A stretch of DNA of 64,000 nucleotides, from positions 3,541,001 to 3,605,000 of the forward strand of contig CP099617.1 of the NCBI GenBank assembly GCA_024072375.1, given 5' to 3'. Both the position numbers and the translations under genes were made by a program. Numbering within the stretch: position 1 is the stretch's first letter; each line of letters begins with the position of its first letter. The stretch is from Sphingomonadaceae bacterium OTU29LAMAA1. GTDB lineage: Bacteria; Pseudomonadota; Alphaproteobacteria; Sphingomonadales; Sphingomonadaceae. Of the stretch, positions 9,769-19,632 are shown one piece after another. The notes beneath the pieces were generated by a model that saw only the letters and a list, made by a program, of their open reading frames with translations, was not told the DNA's origin and ran no database searches.

Positions 9769-11418
9769 ATGAGCGACGGCATCTTCATTGGAGCGAGTGT
9801 GGGTGGTGGCGGCGGCAAGCCGCAGGTGCTCGAGCTCAAGCGCGCCAACCGCCACGGCCTGATCGCCGGCGCGACCGGCACCGGCAAGACCGTGACGTTG
9901 CAGGGCATCATCGAAGGCTTTTCCCGCGCCGGCGTGCCGAGCTTCGTTGCAGATGTGAAGGGCGACCTGTCCGGCCTCGCCATGGCCGGATCGCCCATGT
10001 CGAAGACCCACGCCGCCTTTGCCGCCCGCGCTGCCGAGATCGGCGATGCCGACTGGGTCTATGCCGACAATCCCGTGCACTTCTGGGACTTGTACGGTGA
10101 ACAGGGCCATCCGATCCGCACCACCGTCAGCGAAATGGGGCCACTGCTGCTCAGCCGACTGATGGACCTCAACACGGTGCAGGAGGGCGTGATGACGATA
10201 GCCTTTCACGTCGCCGACAAGGAAGGGCTGCTGCTGCTCGACCTTGACGATCTCCAGTCGATGCTCGCGCATTGTGCCACCCGCGCTGACGAACTGACCA
10301 CCACCTACGGCAACGTCTCAAAGCAGTCGATCGGTGCGATCCAGCGTTCGCTGCTTCAGCTGCGCACGCAGGGGGGCGAGCATTTCTTTGGTGAGCCGGC
10401 GCTGGAGATGGACGATTTCATCCGCACCGACGACAGGGGCAGGGGCGTGGTCAACGTCCTTGCCGCCGACAAGTTGATGGCGGCGCCCAAACTCTACAGC
10501 ACGTTCCTGCTCTGGCTGATGAGCGAATTGTTCGAACATCTGCCGGAAGTCGGCGACCCCGACAAACCCAGGCTCGTCTTCTTCTTCGACGAGGCGCATC
10601 TGCTGTTCGATGAGGCACCGAAGGCGCTGCTCGACAAGATCGAACAGGTCGTTCGCCTGATCCGATCGAAAGGCGTCGGCGTCTATTTCATCACCCAGAA
10701 CCCGATCGATATTCCCGACACCGTGGCGGGGCAGCTCGGCAACCGGGTGCAGCACGCGTTGCGTGCCTTCACTCCGCGCGATCAGGCGGCGGTGCGATCG
10801 GCGGCAGAGACGTTCCGTGCCAACCCCGGTGTCGACGTCGCCACCGCGATCACCGAGCTGAAGGTCGGCGAGGCGCTCGTCTCGCTGCTGCAGCCGGACG
10901 GTTCGCCCTCACCGGTCGAGCGCACGCTCATCAAGCCACCCGCCAGCCGCGTCGGGCCGGTGACGCCGCAGGAACGTGGCGTCATGATCCAGACCGATGC
11001 GATCGGCGACAAATACGACACGGCGATCGACCGCGAATCGGCCGAGGAAATCCTCGCCGTCAAGACGCAGGAGGCCGCTGCGGCGACCGCCGCTGCCCGC
11101 ACCTCGAGCGATGCCGAAAAGGCGGCGGCCGTGCAGGCGAAGGATGAAGCCAGGGCCGCGAAGGACACCGCCCGCATAGCTGCCGCGCAGGCGAAGGCCG
11201 ATGCGCAGGCGCAACGCGCCGCCGAGCGCGAAGCGGCGAACTCGCCCTGGTCGAAGGCGGTCGGTTCCGCCACCCGTGCCGCCAGTTCCTCGATCGGGCG
11301 TCAGGTCGCCAACGAGATCGGCAAGCAGGTGTTTGGCACGTCGCGCAAGTCGTCGGGGGGCGGTCTGGTCGGCACGGTATTGCGCAGCGTGTTGGGCAAT
11401 TTGATGCGCGGGCGCTGA
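9769..11418 (+). CDS. HerA-like ATPase/helicase (DUF853)
   Basis: A 549-residue ATPase of the HerA/FtsK superfamily, the DUF853 group. Seen: Walker A GATGTGKT at residues 34-41, a strongly hydrophobic Walker [11 protein letters not shown] near 268-277, and [28 protein letters not shown] sensor/arginine region in the following 60 residues. The last third is Ala/Lys/Glu-rich and likely helical, ending in a Gly/Ser segment. The ATG at 9769 follows GTAGGAGCG. The exact role of DUF853 ATPases is not settled. Monocistronic: a terminator lies upstream and an M20 gene 185 bases downstream. Confidence 0.9.
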   Translation: MSDGIFIGASVGGGGGKPQVLELKRANRHGLIAGATGTGKTVTLQGIIEGFSRAGVPSFVADVKGDLSGLAMAGSPMSKTHAAFAARAAEIGDADWVYADNPVHFWDLYGEQGHPIRTTVSEMGPLLLSRLMDLNTVQEGVMTIAFHVADKEGLLLLDLDDLQSMLAHCATRADELTTTYGNVSKQSIGAIQRSLLQLRTQGGEHFFGEPALEMDDFIRTDDRGRGVVNVLAADKLMAAPKLYSTFLLWLMSELFEHLPEVGDPDKPRLVFFFDEAHLLFDEAPKALLDKIEQVVRLIRSKGVGVYFITQNPIDIPDTVAGQLGNRVQHALRAFTPRDQAAVRSAAETFRANPGVDVATAITELKVGEALVSLLQPDGSPSPVERTLIKPPASRVGPVTPQERGVMIQTDAIGDKYDTAIDRESAEEILAVKTQEAAAATAAARTSSDAEKAAAVQAKDEARAAKDTARIAAAQAKADAQAQRAAEREAANSPWSKAVGSATRAASSSIGRQVANEIGKQVFGTSRKSSGGGLVGTVLRSVLGNLMRGR

Positions 11419-11603
11419 GCCACGCGCATCGCGGCGCGGGCCCGGATCTTATTCCGCAGGCGTAATCCAGCCGATCGCTGCCCCGGCCTGCGCTGGGCAG
11501 CGGAGATGGGGGCGCCCGGACAGTGTCATGGGTTGCGGAGTGCCCAGCCTCGACAACCCGCTCGCGCCGGCTCACAACGCTCCCCGGCAAACGGAGCAAG
11601 ACC

Positions 11604-12818
11604 ATGTCCCTCGACGACCATAGCATCAGCGAGTGGAGCGCCGCCGGCGACGCGGAACTCGACGATATCGTCACCCTGCGCCGCGCGATCCATGCCGAAC
11701 CCGAGGTGGGGCTGCACTGCCCGCGCACGACGGGTAAGATCAAGGCGGCGCTGGCCGGCCTGCCGCTGGAATTTCACGAGGGCACATCCACCACCGGGCT
11801 GATCGCGATCCTGCGCGGGCAGGCGGGCGACAACGGGCGCACCGTGCTGCTGCGCGGCGACATGGATGCGCTGACGATGCAGGAGGAAACGGGGCTGCCG
11901 TTCGCCAGTACGATTCCCGGCCGGATGCACGCCTGCGGCCATGATTCGCATACCGCGATGCTCGTCGGCGCCGCACGGGCGCTCTCCGCGCGGCGGGACC
12001 GGTTGCCCGGCACGATCATCTTCATGTTCCAGCCGGGCGAGGAGGGGCATCACGGCGCCCGCTTCATGATCGACGACGGTCTGCTCGATATCGCCACGCC
12101 CGACGCTGCGTTCGCGCTCCACATCACGCCGAATGCGTCGGCCGGGCTGGTGATCACCCGGAGCGGGCCGATCATGGCGTCGGCGGACACCGTGCATGCG
12201 GTGATCCGCGGGGCCGGCGGCCACGCCGCGATGCCGCACGATTGCATCGATCCGGTGCCGGTCGCGTGCGAGATCGTGACGGCGCTCCAGACCTTCGTCG
12301 CGCGCCGGATCGCGGTCACGGACCCTGCGGTGCTGTCGATCACCAGGATCGAGGCAGGGTCGGCGCACAATATCATCCCTGGCGACGTCACGCTGCTCGG
12401 CACGCTGCGGACATTGTCGGAGGCGACGCGCGCCACGATGCATGCCGCATTCAAGCGGATCGTGGAGAACATCGCCGCGGCACATGGCGCGACAGCCGAA
12501 GCATGGATCGACACCGGCTATCCGGTGACGGTCAACGATCCGCGCGGCGCGGCGCTGATCGAAACGGTCGCGGGCGAACTCGACGCGGGTTTCGCGACGA
12601 TGCCACAGCCGATGATGGGCGCCGAGGATTTCTCCTACGTGCTGCGCCGCTATCCCGGTGCCTTCGCCTTCCTCGGCGTCGCGCCTGCGGGCAGCGATCC
12701 CGCCACCAATCCACCGCTGCACAACACGCGGATGACGATCGATGAATCGGTGATGGCGAAGGGCGTGGCGATCCACTGTGCGGTCGCGACCCGGTATCTG
12801 GAGCGCGGCTTCGACTGA
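11604..12818 (+). CDS. M20-family amidohydrolase (hippurate hydrolase-like)
   Basis: Zinc-type amidohydrolase of the M20D family (IAA-amino acid hydrolase, hippuricase, N-acyl amino acid deacylase). Seen: HACGHDSHTAML near residue 110 (metal ligands), FQPGEEGHHGAR near 140 (Glu pair), a lid/dimerisation domain with GGHAAMPHDCIDPV near 205-220, and MGAEDFSYVL near 335. 404 residues is usual. The ATG at 11604 gives the family N-terminus; an upstream ATG at 11523 would add 27 low-quality residues. Substrate cannot be fixed from sequence. Confidence 0.92.
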   Translation: MSLDDHSISEWSAAGDAELDDIVTLRRAIHAEPEVGLHCPRTTGKIKAALAGLPLEFHEGTSTTGLIAILRGQAGDNGRTVLLRGDMDALTMQEETGLPFASTIPGRMHACGHDSHTAMLVGAARALSARRDRLPGTIIFMFQPGEEGHHGARFMIDDGLLDIATPDAAFALHITPNASAGLVITRSGPIMASADTVHAVIRGAGGHAAMPHDCIDPVPVACEIVTALQTFVARRIAVTDPAVLSITRIEAGSAHNIIPGDVTLLGTLRTLSEATRATMHAAFKRIVENIAAAHGATAEAWIDTGYPVTVNDPRGAALIETVAGELDAGFATMPQPMMGAEDFSYVLRRYPGAFAFLGVAPAGSDPATNPPLHNTRMTIDESVMAKGVAIHCAVATRYLERGFD

Positions 12819-12827
12819 CATACCGGA

Positions 12828-13511
12828 TCAGGCGATCGTACCGCCGCTGGCCCGGGCGATGCCGCGACGGACCGCCGCCGCCACCTCGCGCGCGGCGGCT
12901 TCGCGCGGTTTGGCCGATCCCGGATACGTGGCGGATCGCCGCTCGTCATAGATTGTCACGTCGAACGGCGCCCCTCGCGTATCCGCGACGATGCGGATCG
13001 CCCGAACGCGCTTGCTCCGGACGAACACGTCCAGATCGCCGCCCGGCGCATCGAAGATCGACAGCAGCGCGAAAACGAACGCGATCGGCTGGAACGGATA
13101 GTACAGCGTGGTGAGCAACCGCCCTGCGGGCGTGCGTTCGCGATCGAGGACCAGCCCCCAGCCGGTATCGATCTCCACCCGCGCCGTGGTCAGATCCGCG
13201 ATATGCCACGTCGCCGGCGGCGCGCCGTCCAGCGATCCTGCGATCAGCCGTGTCCGTGCGTTGTCGACGGCCACGAAGACGTTGAGAGCGGGGTCGGCGA
13301 TCGCGACATCGGTGTGCAGCGAGCGGCGGACATGGGCCGCGCTCGCCTCCAGCGCAGGCTGTGCCCGACGCCGCCGTACCCGCCAAACGAACGCACCGAT
13401 CACCCACCACAACCCGACCCCGATCCCGAGCGCGACATACCAGGGCGCGCCGCCCTGCAAGACGATCAGCGCGACCGCAACCGCGACGACGAACGCCAGA
13501 ATTTCGACCAT
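12828..13511 (-). CDS. uncharacterised membrane protein
   Basis: Unrecognised 227-residue protein. Two hydrophobic segments at residues 3-20 and 26-44 with an Arg-rich turn after them (RVRRRRAQ), a polar middle part rich in beta-like sequence, and another hydrophobic stretch near 137-152 (PFQPIAFVFALLSIF). The C-terminus is Ala/Arg-rich and probably helical. The middle part (ALNVFVAVDNARTRLI) may be a beta-sandwich facing one side of the membrane. It ends ten bases from the convergent M20 gene, and its start lies 18 bases downstream of the 2OG oxygenase stop, so it may be cotranscribed with that gene. Confidence 0.75.
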   Translation of the reverse strand: MVEILAFVVAVAVALIVLQGGAPWYVALGIGVGLWWVIGAFVWRVRRRRAQPALEASAAHVRRSLHTDVAIADPALNVFVAVDNARTRLIAGSLDGAPPATWHIADLTTARVEIDTGWGLVLDRERTPAGRLLTTLYYPFQPIAFVFALLSIFDAPGGDLDVFVRSKRVRAIRIVADTRGAPFDVTIYDERRSATYPGSAKPREAAAREVAAAVRRGIARASGGTIA

Positions 13512-13529
13512 CGGCCGCGCCTCCTGCGA

Positions 13530-14489
13530 TCAGGCCTTGATCAGCCCGATCTCGACCAGTCGCTGGTGCAGATAGTCGTGCGCCGTGATCGGCTCGGGGT
13601 AACGGTTCGGATGCTCGGCGCTGATCGTCTGCGGCAGTGTCTCGATCAAGAAATCGGGTGCGGGGTGCAGGAAGAACGGCATCGAATAGCGCGAATGGCC
13701 GCGGCGTTCGGGCGGCGGGTTGACGACGCGGTGCGTGGTCGATGGCAGCACGTGGTTGGTCAGCCGCTGCAGCATGTCGCCGACGTTGACGACCATCGCG
13801 CCCTCCGGCGGCTTGATCGCGAGCCAGCGGTTGTTGGCGCGGTCTAGTAGTTCTAGGCCGGCTTCCTCTGCCCCGAGCAGAAGCGTGATGAGGTTGATAT
13901 CCTCGTGCGCGCCCGCCCGTACGCCCTCCGCATCCGCCGGGATCGGCGGATAATGCAGCAGGCGAAGGACCGAATTGCCGTCCTTCACCGCCGGATCGAA
14001 CCAGTGCGGATCGAGCTTCAGGTGCCGCGCGATCGCCGACAGCAGCCGGTCGCCGGCGCGGTCGAACGCGGTGAACAGTTCGAGGAACGTGTCCCTGAAT
14101 CCGGCAGGCTGTGTCGGCCAGATGTTCGGCGACATGCTGTCGGCGAACCGATGACCCTCCGGCAGTTCGCGACCGATATGCCAGAATTCCTTGAGGTCGA
14201 CGTGTTTGGCGTCCTTGGCGATCTCGGTCTTGAACGGGGTATAGCCGCGTGCGCCGCCGCCGCCCTCGACGAAATAGCCGCGCTTCTCCGCTTCCGGGCG
14301 CGCGAACAATTCCGCCGTTTCACGCCACGCACGGTCGATCAGGTCCTGTGGCACGCCATGATCGGCGATGATCGCGAAGCCGAACCGTTCGAACGATTCG
14401 CCGAACGCGGCGGCAAAGCCGTCGGGGTCGCGATCCTGATCGGCGAGGCTGAGTGTCGGCACCTCGGCAGTCGAGGGAGTATCAAGCAT
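13530..14489 (-). CDS. 2-oxoglutarate/Fe(II) oxygenase, isopenicillin N synthase family
   Basis: Non-haem iron dioxygenase of the IPNS-like family. Seen: N-terminal DIOX_N domain (FGFAIIADHGVPQDLID near residues 35-52), iron ligands His and Asp in AHEDINLITLL near 195, the distal His in STTHRVVNPP near 251, and the 2OG-binding RYS near 266. About 319 residues is normal. Two starts compete, ATG 14498 and ATG 14489; the latter has GGATGG five bases upstream and gives MLDTPSTAEVPTLSL. The substrate is not predictable; bacterial members include flavonoid-like and ethylene-forming enzymes. Confidence 0.9.
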   Translation of the reverse strand: MLDTPSTAEVPTLSLADQDRDPDGFAAAFGESFERFGFAIIADHGVPQDLIDRAWRETAELFARPEAEKRGYFVEGGGGARGYTPFKTEIAKDAKHVDLKEFWHIGRELPEGHRFADSMSPNIWPTQPAGFRDTFLELFTAFDRAGDRLLSAIARHLKLDPHWFDPAVKDGNSVLRLLHYPPIPADAEGVRAGAHEDINLITLLLGAEEAGLELLDRANNRWLAIKPPEGAMVVNVGDMLQRLTNHVLPSTTHRVVNPPPERRGHSRYSMPFFLHPAPDFLIETLPQTISAEHPNRYPEPITAHDYLHQRLVEIGLIKA

Positions 14490-14824
14490 AAAGGCCATCC
14501 GTCTGATGAAGCGACGGTTATACCTCGCCCGGAGCACGCCGTCATGTCCCACGTCGCACCGGTGATTCGATGCCGGTCGAACGTCGTGAATGCCGGAGAA
14601 ACGGCAGTATTACGTGCGTTTATCCAGCGTGATGGGACAGTGTTTCATCGACTCGGCGCAGTCCGGTCCCGCTTGATCGCGGTAGTGGTAACCATGCACT
14701 TGTGGTGGACGGCGAATTGCAGGCACACACTCGGTCGTCTGGGGCGCGGTGGGGCTGCGAGTCAGGACGATCTGAATAGTCCGGACCCGGCCAGGGCGGG
14801 TACGGCGCATTATGTTGGGGTCCG
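14490..14824. other. intergenic region between divergent genes
   Basis: About 335 bases between the oxygenase gene (leftward) and the M23 peptidase gene (rightward). It must hold both promoters. I see no clear -35/-10 pair, riboswitch or tRNA, and the short open frames in it have no good start or composition. Confidence 0.5.
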
Positions 14825-15979
14825 ATGATCACTTTCGCCCGTACTGCTGTCGCCTTCGGTTCGCGCGTCCGCGCCTTGTTCACCACCCGTGATATTCTGT
14901 TCCACGACGGTAAGTCGCTGCGCCGGGTCAGCATCACCGGCCGCCGTCAGGCCGCTGCCGCCACGATCGGCGCGCTTACCATCGGTTTCTCGGGATACGG
15001 CGCCGCGCAGGCGGCTCAGGTCGTCACCAGCCCGGTCGACACCCGTATCGTCCATATGGAACGCCAGATCGACGCGATGCAGGCGCGGGTGTCCGACATC
15101 CGCCACGTCGCGAAAGTGCATGCCGAGCGCGTCGAGCAGCGTCAGGCGCTCATCACCGCCGCGCTGACCGGCAAGGGCGATGAGGCCGAGCTGGCTATGG
15201 CGACGCTCGCGATCGATCCCACCGCCGATCGCCTCGCCGCCGATGTCGTCAAGCCGCTGGTGAAGGTGGAGGGCCGTCAGGCGGAACTCGCCGATGCCGC
15301 GCAGGACGTGCTCGACCGCCGTCTGGCGCAGACGAATGCGACGCTGAAGAAGCTGGGCGTCGCCGGCCGCATCGCCAGGGGCGGCATGGGTGGCCCCATG
15401 CTGGATGCCAACAGCGCCGAGGCACAGGCCGATCTGAAAGCGGATGCGCAGTTCCGCACGTTGTTCCAGAGCTGGAAGAAGCTCGATACGCTGCAGCAGG
15501 GCGCGATCGCCATCCCCTCCGTGCAGCCGGTGCAAAAGCTGAACTTCACCAGCAACTTCGGCATCCGTTCCGATCCGTTCCGCGGCACCGCCGCGATGCA
15601 TGCCGGCGTCGACATTCCCGGTCCGGTGGGCACGCCGATCTACGCCACGGCCGACGGTATCGTCGATCACGCAGCGCGCCAGGGCGGCTATGGCAACATG
15701 GTCGAGATCAATCACGGCAAGGGTATCGCCACCCGCTATGGCCACCTTTCGAAGATCCTCGTCGCCGATGGCGCCCGCGTTACCCGCGGCCAGTTGATCG
15801 CGCTGATGGGCTCGACCGGCCGCTCGACCGGACCCCACCTGCATTACGAGGTTCGCATCGACGGTCACGCCGTGAACCCGATCCCGTTCCTGACCACCGC
15901 CGATTATCTGCTCGCGTCGCAGGACCGCGCGGTCCATGCCATCCCGGTGTCGACGGACGGACCCGCCGCGCAGGATTGA
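14825..15979 (+). CDS. M23-family peptidoglycan endopeptidase
   Basis: Envelope metallopeptidase of the LytM/M23 type that cuts peptidoglycan cross-bridges. Seen: N-terminal basic segment and a hydrophobic stretch near residues 40-60 that anchors or exports it, a predicted coiled coil at about 75-160, then the LytM domain with SNFGIRSDPF near 242, zinc ligands in MHAGVDIP near 257-264, and HLHYEVR near 338. It has all expected ligands (H-x3-D and H-x-H), so it should be active rather than an EnvC-type activator. Followed by a terminator-like hairpin. Confidence 0.93.
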   Translation: MITFARTAVAFGSRVRALFTTRDILFHDGKSLRRVSITGRRQAAAATIGALTIGFSGYGAAQAAQVVTSPVDTRIVHMERQIDAMQARVSDIRHVAKVHAERVEQRQALITAALTGKGDEAELAMATLAIDPTADRLAADVVKPLVKVEGRQAELADAAQDVLDRRLAQTNATLKKLGVAGRIARGGMGGPMLDANSAEAQADLKADAQFRTLFQSWKKLDTLQQGAIAIPSVQPVQKLNFTSNFGIRSDPFRGTAAMHAGVDIPGPVGTPIYATADGIVDHAARQGGYGNMVEINHGKGIATRYGHLSKILVADGARVTRGQLIALMGSTGRSTGPHLHYEVRIDGHAVNPIPFLTTADYLLASQDRAVHAIPVSTDGPAAQD

Positions 15980-16000
15980 TTGCTCCTGCTCGATCGTGAA

Positions 16001-16030
16001 GCGGGCGGGGGGTAACCTCCGCCCGTTTGC
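16001..16030 (+). terminator. terminator-like hairpin after the M23 peptidase gene
   Basis: GGGCGG pairs with CCGCCC across a short loop about 22 bases after the stop codon, followed by GTTTGCGTTG, which is only mildly T-rich. The remaining 220 bases to the next gene show no further feature. Confidence 0.55.
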
Positions 16031-16252
16031 GTTGCGCGCACCCGTTGTCCCGGCGAACGTCGAAGGTCCATGGAGCCGGGCCGCTGCCGGCGCGTCATTG
16101 ATGGTTCAGCGCGTCCATGGGGCCCGGGGTCCGTCGGGATGACGGAATATGGCGGGAACGGGGGCGTGAGCATGGATGCCGGACCCGATCATGACCGCAC
16201 ACGTCCCAACCAACCGGTTGCCCCGCTCCCCTGTCGCGCCTATCTCCGCGAT

Positions 16253-16591
16253 ATGGCCACACTCGCCCCCGACATCATGCTCACGCCTGCCGCCGCCGCG
16301 CGCGTCGCGGCGATCGCGGGCAAGCAGAACAAGCCTGCGATCCTCCGGCTCTCGGTTGACGGCGGAGGCTGTTCGGGCTTCCAGTACAAGTTCGGCTTCG
16401 CCGACGCAGCCGACGAAGACGATACCATCGCGGAGACGGACGGCGTGCGTCTGGTCGTCGACAGCGTCAGCCTCGATCTCGTGCGCGGCTGTCAGGTGGA
16501 TTACGTCGAATCGCTGGGCGGAGCGGCGTTTCGGGTCGAAAATCCCAACGCGGCGTCAGGTTGCGGTTGCGGTTCCAGCTTCGCGATCTGA
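16253..16591 (+). CDS. erpA: ErpA/IscA-type iron-sulfur cluster insertion protein
   Basis: A-type carrier that receives an Fe-S cluster and passes it to target enzymes. Seen in 112 residues: VDGGGCSGFQYKF with Cys40, and GCGCGSSF with Cys104 and Cys106, the three conserved ligands. The frame is open upstream, but the ATG at 16253 gives the family start. It precedes exonuclease III by three bases, so the two are cotranscribed. ErpA is preferred over IscA because there is no isc/suf operon here; the call between A-type subclasses is less sure than the family. Confidence 0.92.
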   Translation: MATLAPDIMLTPAAAARVAAIAGKQNKPAILRLSVDGGGCSGFQYKFGFADAADEDDTIAETDGVRLVVDSVSLDLVRGCQVDYVESLGGAAFRVENPNAASGCGCGSSFAI

Positions 16592-16594
16592 CGC

Positions 16595-17365
16595 TTGAAG
16601 CTCGTCACCTACAACGTCAACGGGATCAAGGCCCGCCTGCCGCGGCTGATCGAGTATCTTGCCGAGGAGCAGCCCGACGTGGTGTGCCTGCAAGAGATCA
16701 AGTGCAGCGACGATACCTTCCCGATCGCCGATATCGAGGGGGCGGGCTATGGCGCGATCTGGCACGGGCAAAAGGGTTTCAACGGCGTCGCGGTGCTCGC
16801 GAAGGGAATGACCCCGGTCGAGCGTCAGCGCGGGCTGGAGGGTGAGCCGGAGGACGAACACAGTCGTTATCTGGAGTGCGAGGTCGACGGGCTGGTCGTA
16901 GCATCGATCTACCTCCCCAACGGCAATCCGCAGCCGGGGCCGAAATTCGACTATAAGCTGCGCTGGATGGAGCGGCTTGCCGCCCGCGCCCGGGTTTTGC
17001 TCGACGCGGAGCAGCCGGTGGTCCTGATGGGCGATTACAACGTGATTCCCAATGACGACGACACCTTCTCCGTCCGGGCGATGGCGGACGATGCGCTGAT
17101 GCAGCCGGAAAGCCGGGCCGCCTATCGCCGCCTGCTGGCGCAGGGTTGGACCGACGCGCTACGCACCCGCAAGCCGAAGGGCGGCGTGTGGACCTTCTGG
17201 GACTATCAGGCGGGTGCGTGGCAGCGCGACGCGGGCTTTCGCATCGATCATCTGCTGCTCAGCCCGCAGGCGGCCGACCGGCTGGCAGATGCCGGCGTCG
17301 ACAAGGCATATCGCGGGCGTGAAAAGGCGAGCGACCACGCACCGACGTGGGTCCGGCTGACGTGA
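16595..17365 (+). CDS. xthA: exodeoxyribonuclease III (AP endonuclease)
   Basis: Base-excision-repair nuclease acting at abasic sites and blocked 3' ends. Seen: TYNVNGIKARL at residues 4-14, LQEIKC with the metal-binding Glu near 34, GDYNVIPNDDD near 148, and the closing RIDHLLLS and SDHAPTW motifs near 217 and 247. 256 residues is typical. The start is TTG at 16595, three bases after the erpA stop; no ATG fits the conserved N-terminus. Its TGA overlaps the next gene's GTG. Confidence 0.95.
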   Translation: MKLVTYNVNGIKARLPRLIEYLAEEQPDVVCLQEIKCSDDTFPIADIEGAGYGAIWHGQKGFNGVAVLAKGMTPVERQRGLEGEPEDEHSRYLECEVDGLVVASIYLPNGNPQPGPKFDYKLRWMERLAARARVLLDAEQPVVLMGDYNVIPNDDDTFSVRAMADDALMQPESRAAYRRLLAQGWTDALRTRKPKGGVWTFWDYQAGAWQRDAGFRIDHLLLSPQAADRLADAGVDKAYRGREKASDHAPTWVRLT

Positions 17366-18153
17366 AGCGACAGGCGGCGGTACTGCTGGCGCTGATGGCC
17401 TCCCCGGCGCTGGCGCAGCAGCGCGACCTGTGTCCGGAGCGCCCCGGCCTCGATACGCCGGCGTGTATCGTCGACCGGGGGCGCGTCATGGTGGAAACCG
17501 GGGTGGTCGACTGGACGCTCGATCGCCAGCCCGACAACCGCACCGATACGATCCTGCTCGGCGATACGCTGGTCCGCGTCGGCGTTACCGATGTCCTGGA
17601 GGCACGGATCGGCTGGACCCCGTATGGTCATGAACGCATCCGCGATCGCCAGACCGGTGCGATCGATCGTGCCGGCCAGACCGGGGACGTGTCGCTGGGA
17701 GTAAAGGCATCGTTGCTGCACCCTGACGGTAGCGGTTTCGCGGTTGCGGCGCTGCCCTTCGTGACGGTCCCGACGGGTGGCAGCCGCATCGGCGAAGGTG
17801 TCGTCGGGGCGGGATTCCTGCTGCCGGTTACGTACGAATTGTCCGATACGATACAGCTGGATGCGACGCCGGAGATCGACGCGCAGCCTGACGAAGGGAG
17901 GTCGGGCCGGCATCTGCGCTACAGCACCGCCGGTGGTGCGACCTTCAAGCTTGGCCAGACCGTATCGCTCGCCGCCGAGGGGCAGGTGATCCGCGACGAC
18001 GATCCCGACGGTCGCACGACGCAGGCGCTGGCGGCGCTTTCGATCGGCTGGCAACCGCGTGACGATTGGCAGTTCGACGTATTCGGGATCGCGGGCCTCA
18101 ATCACGACGCGCCGGATCTCGAACTCTCCGCAGGTATCTCCCGCCGGTTCTGA
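17362..18153 (+). CDS. exported outer-membrane-like beta-barrel protein
   Basis: A 263-residue protein with a clear signal peptide (MKRQAAVLLALMASPALA, cut before QQRD), a small Cys-containing segment (RDLCPERPGLDTPACIVD), then alternating polar/hydrophobic strands and a C-terminus ending in an aromatic residue (ISRRF), as outer-membrane barrels do. This resembles proteins labelled transporter or phenol-degradation MetA-pathway-like. The GTG start overlaps the xthA stop as GTGA. Function unknown; the link with DNA repair genes is probably only transcriptional. Confidence 0.78.
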   Translation: MKRQAAVLLALMASPALAQQRDLCPERPGLDTPACIVDRGRVMVETGVVDWTLDRQPDNRTDTILLGDTLVRVGVTDVLEARIGWTPYGHERIRDRQTGAIDRAGQTGDVSLGVKASLLHPDGSGFAVAALPFVTVPTGGSRIGEGVVGAGFLLPVTYELSDTIQLDATPEIDAQPDEGRSGRHLRYSTAGGATFKLGQTVSLAAEGQVIRDDDPDGRTTQALAALSIGWQPRDDWQFDVFGIAGLNHDAPDLELSAGISRRF

Positions 18154-18237
18154 CGCTTCAGCGACCCGGCCCGAGCGAGCCGCTACCCACTCCCGGCAGG
18201 ACGCCCTATACCTCCTGGAAGACAAGAGGGGATTGGG

Positions 18238-19632
18238 ATGAGTCTGTTTCGCCGCAAGACGATCGTGGCGCAGCCGCCGGGGCAGCAACTGGCCCGAACG
18301 CTGGGGTGGCCGCATCTGGTGGCATTGGGTGTCGGGGCGATCGTCGGCACCGGCATCCTGACACTCATCGGCGTCGGCGCGGACCGGGCCGGGCCGGCGG
18401 TGATCGTCTCGTTCGTCGTCGCGGGCGCGATCTGCGCCTGCGCCGCGCTCTGCTATGCCGAAATGGCGACGATGATCCCGGCCTCCGGATCGGCCTACAC
18501 CTACAGCTATGCAGTATTGGGCGAAGTGATCGCCTGGGTGGTCGGGTGGAGCCTGATCCTCGAATATTCGCTGGTGGTGTCGACGGTCGCGGTCGGCTGG
18601 TCTGGCTATGCAGTCGGATTCCTGAAAGGACTCGGGATCGTGGTGCCCGCGGCGCTGGCGAACGGGCCGGGGCTGGGCGGGGCGATCAATCTGCCCGCGG
18701 TCGCGATCATCGCCGTCGTCGCCGGTTTGCTGATGCTCGGCACACGGGAAAGCGCGCGGATCGGTACCGCGCTGGTGGTGCTGAAGATCGTCACGCTGGC
18801 GCTGTTCGTCGGCGTCGCGCTGCCGCATTTCGACGTGGCGAACCTCCATCCGTTCACGCCTTACGGCTATGGCAGCCCGACCGGCGAGGGCGGCGTAAAA
18901 TACGGCGTGATGGGCGCGGCGGCGATCATCTTCTTCGCCTTCTATGGTTTCGACGCCATCTCCACTGCGGCGGAGGAGGCGAAGAACCCGGAGCGCGACC
19001 TCGCCATCGGCATCGTCGGATCCATGCTTGCGTGCACGGCGATCTACATGATCGTCGCGGCGACCGCCGTGGGCGCGGTGAGCTATACCCGGTTCGGCGA
19101 TAGCCCGGAGCCGCTGGCGCTGATCCTGCGCGAACTGAACCGCGATGGGGTGGCGACGATCGTCGCGGCCGCCGCCGCGATCGCGCTGCCGACGGTGCTA
19201 CTGGCGTTCCTGTATGGCCAGAGCCGCATCTTCCTCGTCATGGCGCGTGACGGATTCCTGCCGGCGAGCCTCGCCAAGGTGAGCAAGCGGGGAACGCCGG
19301 TCCGCATCACGCTGATGACCGCGGTGTTCGTCGCGATCATCGCCGGGCTGGCCCCGCTCGACGTGATCGCCAGCCTCGCCAATGCGGGAACCTTGTGCGC
19401 CTTCGTCGCGGTAGCGGCATGCGTGCTGGTGCTGCGTCGGCGCGACCCGGCGGCGCGGCGGCCGTTCCGCACGCCGCTGGCCTGGGTGGTGGCGCCGCTC
19501 GCGATCGCCGGCTGCCTCTATCTGTTCACCAGCCTGCAGGTGGTGACGCAGGTCGCCTTCGTCGGGTGGAACGCGTTCGGTTTGCTGGTCTATTTCCTCT
19601 ACGCGCGGAGCCGGGCGGAGGTCGCGCGCTGA
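18238..19632 (+). CDS. APC-family amino acid permease
   Basis: Inner-membrane permease of the amino acid-polyamine-organocation family, 464 residues with about 12 hydrophobic segments. Seen: the substrate-binding GVGAIVGTGIL in the first membrane helix (residues 32-42), ALCYAEMATMIPASGSAYTYSY in the next helices, and FFAFYGFDAISTAAEEAKNP near 225-245, both typical of the cationic-amino-acid-transporter-like branch. Its stop shares a base with the start of the MTA phosphorylase gene, so the two are translated together. Substrate not assigned. Confidence 0.92.
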   Translation: MSLFRRKTIVAQPPGQQLARTLGWPHLVALGVGAIVGTGILTLIGVGADRAGPAVIVSFVVAGAICACAALCYAEMATMIPASGSAYTYSYAVLGEVIAWVVGWSLILEYSLVVSTVAVGWSGYAVGFLKGLGIVVPAALANGPGLGGAINLPAVAIIAVVAGLLMLGTRESARIGTALVVLKIVTLALFVGVALPHFDVANLHPFTPYGYGSPTGEGGVKYGVMGAAAIIFFAFYGFDAISTAAEEAKNPERDLAIGIVGSMLACTAIYMIVAATAVGAVSYTRFGDSPEPLALILRELNRDGVATIVAAAAAIALPTVLLAFLYGQSRIFLVMARDGFLPASLAKVSKRGTPVRITLMTAVFVAIIAGLAPLDVIASLANAGTLCAFVAVAACVLVLRRRDPAARRPFRTPLAWVVAPLAIAGCLYLFTSLQVVTQVAFVGWNAFGLLVYFLYARSRAEVAR